NCBI RefSeq assembly: GCF_900105905.1
Contig: NZ_FNSV01000005.1
Location: 8,637,501-8,701,500 of the forward strand
Reading direction: 5' to 3'
Source: Rhodococcus koreensis
Lineage (GTDB): Bacteria > Actinomycetota > Actinomycetes > Mycobacteriales > Mycobacteriaceae
DNA length: 64,000 nucleotides
The notes beneath the pieces are model-generated. The model was not told where the DNA came from and searched no databases. It saw only the letters and a program-made list of their open reading frames with translations. A program made the translations under genes and the position numbers. Shown here piece after piece: positions 62,401 through 64,000 of the stretch (within the stretch, counting starts at the first letter, position 1; the number at the start of each line of letters is the position of its first letter).

Positions 62401-63629
62401 AACTCGACACGTCCGCGGTCCTGGCACACGCCCGCGCGCGCCTGGCCCCGCACATGGTCCCTGCGACCGTGACGGTGCTCGACGCCGTGCCGGTGACCGC
62501 GAACGGGAAACTCGACCGTGCGGCCCTGCCGGAACCGGACTTCACCGCGGGGCGCGCCGAGTACCGGGCGCCGCGCAACGCGACCGAGGAGGTGGTGGCC
62601 GCCGCGTTCGCCGAGGGGCTCGGACTGGACCGTGTCGGCCTCGACGACAACTACTTCACGCTCGGTGGCACGTCGCTCACCGCGACGAGCGTGATCGCCC
62701 GGATCGCCGAGTCTTCCGCGCGGGCCGTGCCGGTGCAGTGGATCTTCACCCATGCGACGCCGGAATCCCTGGCACACATGATCGTCACGGCGCCGGAGGA
62801 TCCCGGATCGGAGGATGAGGCCGACCGGTCACTGGACGTGCTGCTGCCGCTGCGTACCACCGGAACCGGCAGCCCGGTGTTCTGCATCCATCCGGCGATC
62901 GGGTTGGCCTGGTGCTTCACCGGACTGGTGCAGTACCTCGGCGACCGTCCCGTGTACGGGCTGCAGTCCCCGGCGCTGACCGACCCGGATCTGCATGTCG
63001 GCTCCCTGGAGGAACTCGCGGCCCGGTATGTCGCCCGGATCCGCGCGGTGCAGCCGCACGGCCCGTACCACCTGGTGGGCTATTCGGTCGGCGGCCAGAT
63101 CGCCCATGAGATGGGGGTGCAGCTCACGGGCGCCGGCGACGAGGTGGTCACCCTCGCGATGCTCGACACCCATCTGGCCGGGGGCCTCGATCGCACGGCC
63201 GAGAAGCCCACCATGGCAGCGCTTCTCGCGGAGTTCGGCGCGGTGGTCCCGGATGACGGAGATGATGCGACGACCGCCGATCGTGCCGTGGAGGTGCTGC
63301 GGCGCACTGGCGGACCGTTCGCGGCCGTGACCGCGGGCGACCTCGAGGCCGTGCACCGGGTGTTCACGCAGACGGTCGACCTCGCGCTCGCGCACCGCCC
63401 GTCGACACCGCGCGGCGTCGATCTGCTGTACTTCGGAGCGGCAGATTCCTTCGATGCCCCCACGGGAGTCTCCGCATGGCGGCCGCACATCAGCGGCGAG
63501 ATCCTCGTGCACAACGTTCCCGTGTCGCACCAGCAGATGACGAGTCCGGAAGCCCTCGCCGGCATCGGACCCGTCCTCGCACACCACGTGATGATCGCCG
63601 ACAAGGCGACGCGCGTCGTCGTGTCATAG
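56496..63629 (+). CDS. Bimodular nonribosomal peptide synthetase, C-A-T-C-A-T-TE
   Basis: 2377 residues from ATG 56496; a TTG at 56418 would add 26 unremarkable residues. C1 is about 12-440 (HHVALDG near 146); A1 448-950; T1 970-1038 (LGGNSL, Ser near 1003); C2 1058-1488 (HHIAADG near 1189); A2 1508-2010; T2 2020-2098 (LGGTSL); thioesterase 2115-2370 (GYSVGG, Ser near 2197). No epimerase or methyltransferase domain is present. The A domains are identical over the specificity core: A3 YTSGSTGLPKG, A4 SFDASVFE, A5 FNAYGPTEATIM. By hand alignment to GrsA the code is about D-A-F-V-V-A-A-I-M-K, nearest the Phe-type code, so two identical hydrophobic or aromatic residues are likely. An N-terminal C domain implies an acyl starter or an upstream donor. 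The product is unknown. Confidence 0.95.
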   Translation: MEHAAPATYREHRTDPFPLSAAQHGLWFAQQLAPDVPICIAQYVDIRGPLDVELFREVALVAGHEYESVFLRLIDVDGQPHQVIDPPADAAMGVVDFRGASDPMAAAEEWMHDNYTARVDFEHDHLCESSLLCVGDERHLWYSRIHHVALDGYAAMTLVNRVAALYTAAVEDRSPEPSRAADLHALHRLEEDYRASHRFSSDRDYWAERLHRRTNGASLTDVEAPPAAHSLTVRTALSPDTVARLEDTGGRPGATAAAALIAAFACHLSRRTGREDVLVDIPLSARTTAVLRRSSGMLANVAPLLVQVRSGDTVGDLVARVQHELMGAMRHQRGNVEDILRDLGVSAEARRISGPMINVMLFDQDLTFGSLTGDFRILTTGPVPDLSVNVYRSGTPASTIVEFEANPYRYRDDELRSHHAAVVGLIDELLAADPGTPLDVLGAHELDRLTPVVGGGSAPEVSLPGLLAAAVGVDPDAVAVVCGGRRLTYREVDAASNRLARVLLGVGVGAESVVAVAVARSVESVVSVWAVAKTGAAFLPVDPQYPVGRIEHMVADSGVVVGVTVSASVDRLPGAVRWVVLDDAETVERLSSVSAGAVSDADRGGSVRVGQAAYVIYTSGSTGLPKGVVVTHRGLANVVASQRSGFGSVTGARVLQCASPSFDASVFELVWAVGMGGRLVVVPPTVYGGEELARILDCEGVTHAVLTPTALSSLDPSGLDVLGTLVVAGEACPPELVSRWAPGREMFNAYGPTEATIMSNASEPLVVGESVTIGGPVGGFGEVVLDARLRPVPFGAAGELYLSGPALARGYRNRLGLTAARFVADPFGGPGQRMYRTGDVVRWREGPGGPVLEYVGRSDFQVKIRGFRVELGEIDAVLTQHPRIAFAVTLGRTAPSGDTVLVSYVLPSGDGEPDVAEVTDHVRGSVPAHMVPATIVILDELPLTPVGKLDRQALPTPDFAVVRTVFRASDSGTERTVADAFAEVLGLDRAGLDDNFFDLGGNSLSATRVVARVNSALGTGLGVRELFEAPTVVGFAARADEADRRVAARAALTGGVRPDRLPLSLAQQRMWIVNQVDTASPAYNIPIALRLSGELDIEAMRAAFRDVVDRHEPLRTVYPGSADGPHQVVLPVDRVTLDLTPVTVSDEAALRTELVSLASAEFNVRSEVPMRIALLRIGPDEHVLALVLHHIAADGSSMAPLARDVMIAYTARSHGRPPAWAPMPVQYADFALWQRRTLGSDTDPDSLISAQLDYWRRTLDGMPELLELPLDRRRPLQRSSHGATVPFVIGADLHRKLSELARSHDSTLFMVAHAALAVLLGRLSGATDLAVGTPVAGRGDAALDEMVGMFVNTVVLRTEVAPERSFTDLMAHVRDTDLGAFGQAEVPFDRVVQAVDPVRSTAHAPLFQVLLEFQNTEESRLELPGLTVEVVDAGVEVAKCDLFLTLSENVDETGAPAGMSAAFGFATDVLDAGTVRGFADQFVRILDAVTASPDRPIGDIDVLGAHELDRLTPVVGGGSAPEVSLPGLLAAAVGVDPDAVAVVCGGRRLTYREVDAASNRLARVLLGVGVGAESVVAVAVARSVESVVSVWAVAKTGAAFLPVDPQYPVGRIEHMVADSGVVVGVTVSASVDRLPGAVRWVVLDDAETVERLSSVSAGAVSDADRGGSVRVGQAAYVIYTSGSTGLPKGVVVTHRGLANVVASQRSGFGSVTGARVLQCASPSFDASVFELVWAVGMGGRLVVVPPTVYGGEELARILDCEGVTHAVLTPTALSSLDPSGLDVLGTLVVAGEACPPELVSRWAPGREMFNAYGPTEATIMSNASEPLVVGESVTIGGPVGGFGEVVLDARLRPVPFGAAGELYLSGPALARGYRNRLGLTAARFVADPFGGPGQRMYRTGDVVRWREGPGGPVLEYVGRSDFQVKIRGFRVELGEIESALLGYPGIDHAVVHTSGDRLAGYVVPVAGSELDTSAVLAHARARLAPHMVPATVTVLDAVPVTANGKLDRAALPEPDFTAGRAEYRAPRNATEEVVAAAFAEGLGLDRVGLDDNYFTLGGTSLTATSVIARIAESSARAVPVQWIFTHATPESLAHMIVTAPEDPGSEDEADRSLDVLLPLRTTGTGSPVFCIHPAIGLAWCFTGLVQYLGDRPVYGLQSPALTDPDLHVGSLEELAARYVARIRAVQPHGPYHLVGYSVGGQIAHEMGVQLTGAGDEVVTLAMLDTHLAGGLDRTAEKPTMAALLAEFGAVVPDDGDDATTADRAVEVLRRTGGPFAAVTAGDLEAVHRVFTQTVDLALAHRPSTPRGVDLLYFGAADSFDAPTGVSAWRPHISGEILVHNVPVSHQQMTSPEALAGIGPVLAHHVMIADKATRVVVS
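57808..59119 (+). repeat. Direct repeat copy 1 (adenylation domain 1)
   Basis: This 1312-bp stretch is repeated at 60994-62305, offset 3186 bp. By eye the copies differ at a single base (T at 59065, C at 62251), a silent change in an Arg codon. It spans the end of the C-A linker through A-domain motif A8. Codon use within it (GTG, TTG, CGG, TCG, GGT) differs clearly from the C-ending codons of the flanks. Confidence 0.92.
60994..62305 (+). repeat. Direct repeat copy 2 (adenylation domain 2)
   Basis: Second copy of the 1312-bp repeat, starting at TCGACGTTCTCGG and ending at CGAAATCGA. Flanking C, T and TE domains are not repeated at DNA level, so the exchange affected the A-domain core only. 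Confidence 0.92.
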
Positions 63630-63642
63630 CGGCTGGAAAAGG

Positions 63643-63670
63643 GGGGCGTCGGCGGTTGTGCCGACGCCCC
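63643..63670 (+). terminator. Hairpin after the NRPS gene
   Basis: GGGGCGTCGGC (63643-63653), loop GGTTGT, GCCGACGCCCC (63660-63670): a perfect 11-bp stem starting 13 bp after the NRPS stop. Confidence 0.7.
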
Positions 63671-63702
63671 GCGATCGTTGGGACCGTGCGAAGTCGCATA
63701 CT

Positions 63703-64000
63703 GTGCGGGTGATCTTGGAACATGCACTGCTGTCCGTGACCCCAGACAGGGTCGCCGAGTTCGAATCTGCATTCGGGCAGGCCGAGTCGATCATCTCGTC
63801 GATGCCCGGATTCCGCCGGCTGCAGTTGTCACGCGGTCACGAGCGCCCGAATGTCTACCTGCTGCTGGTCGAGTGGGATGAACTCGAAGACCACACCGAA
63901 GGATTTCGTCAGTCGAGTGGATACCAGCAGTGGAAGGACCTGCTGCACCACTTCTACGATCCCTTCCCGGTCGTGGAGCACTACACGCCTCTCGATGTGT
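63703..64000 (+). CDS. Antibiotic biosynthesis monooxygenase (ABM) domain protein, 3' truncated by window end
   Basis: GTG 63703 (VRVILEHALLSVTPD) or GTG 63709 opens a frame that runs off the window, 99 residues seen. The ABM ferredoxin-like fold is visible: VILEHALLSVTPDRVAEFES, SIISSMPGFRRLQLSRGHE, VYLLLVEWDELEDHTEGFRQ and YQQWKDLLHHFYDPFPVVEH. Such small proteins oxidise quinone-like substrates without cofactor or act as haem-degrading or stress proteins. No strong ribosome-binding site is visible. A terminator separates it from the NRPS, so a functional link is uncertain. Confidence 0.85.
   Translation, partial: MRVILEHALLSVTPDRVAEFESAFGQAESIISSMPGFRRLQLSRGHERPNVYLLLVEWDELEDHTEGFRQSSGYQQWKDLLHHFYDPFPVVEHYTPLDV

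Noticed and set aside
1..64000. CRISPR arrays, insertion sequences, rRNA or tRNA genes
   Set aside because: No regularly spaced repeats, transposase or integrase motifs, or tRNA cloverleaf sequences were seen on either strand.

Overview
The window is GC-rich actinobacterial DNA, most likely from Rhodococcus or a close relative in the Nocardiaceae. This is inferred from the WhiB regulator, the actinobacterial-type SAM-IV riboswitch, strong use of C/G-ending codons, and many tightly packed operons with 4-bp ATGA/GTGA overlaps. Most of it (about 1-47.3 kb) reads as a sulfur-scavenging island. It carries eleven NtaA/SnaA/DszA-type luciferase-like flavin monooxygenase (LLM) genes, one of them broken, plus one SsuD-type gene. 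Five acyl-CoA-dehydrogenase/DszC-like flavoenzymes, three aldo/keto reductases, two ABC importers for organosulfur or peptide-like compounds, a PLP cysteine/cystathionine synthase and a multi-rhodanese accompany them. No flavin reductase is present in the window, although the LLM and DszC-like enzymes would need one.

Layout. 1-5.7 kb: partial DszC-like gene, LLM, LLM pseudogene, two tandem aldo/keto reductases. 5.9-9.3 kb: WhiB divergent from a cysteine/cystathionine synthase and an MFS exporter. 9.4-15.6 kb: LLM, aminotransferase, LLM, catalase, GNAT. 15.6-18.6 kb: a SAM-IV riboswitch in front of two LLM genes. 18.8-26.5 kb (minus): rhodanese, DszC-like, and a Dpp/Opp-type importer. 26.9-29.6 kb: LLM plus DszC-like. 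29.6-30.2 kb: remnant of a TauE/SafE (TSUP) transporter. 30.4-33.0 kb (minus): two LLM genes. 33.4-35.6 kb: DszC-like plus SsuD-like. 35.7-40.3 kb (minus): AKR, DszC-like and two atypical LLM genes.

40.8-43.7 kb is a family 2A encapsulin operon: the shell protein, a SufS-type cysteine desulfurase with a long disordered N-terminal cargo domain carrying two FYFLD motifs, and a candidate 47-aa membrane protein. 44.5-48.4 kb holds an SsuABC/TauABC-type sulfonate importer and an orphan MetQ/NlpA-type lipoprotein. A CopC-CopD/YcnI copper pair (48.5-50.9 kb, minus), a zinc-ribbon protein and a TauD-type dioxygenase (51.3-52.5 kb) follow.

The right end is less obviously sulfur-related: a complete OpuC/ProVWX-type compatible-solute importer (52.8-56.3 kb), then a bimodular NRPS (C-A-T-C-A-T-TE) whose two adenylation domains are encoded by a nearly perfect 1.3-kb direct repeat, and a partial ABM-domain monooxygenase. 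The working model, an inference, is that importers bring in sulfonates and other organosulfur compounds, LLM/DszC/TauD enzymes release sulfite, and the cysteine synthase, rhodanese and encapsulated desulfurase handle the resulting reduced sulfur, with SAM level read directly by the riboswitch at 16 kb.
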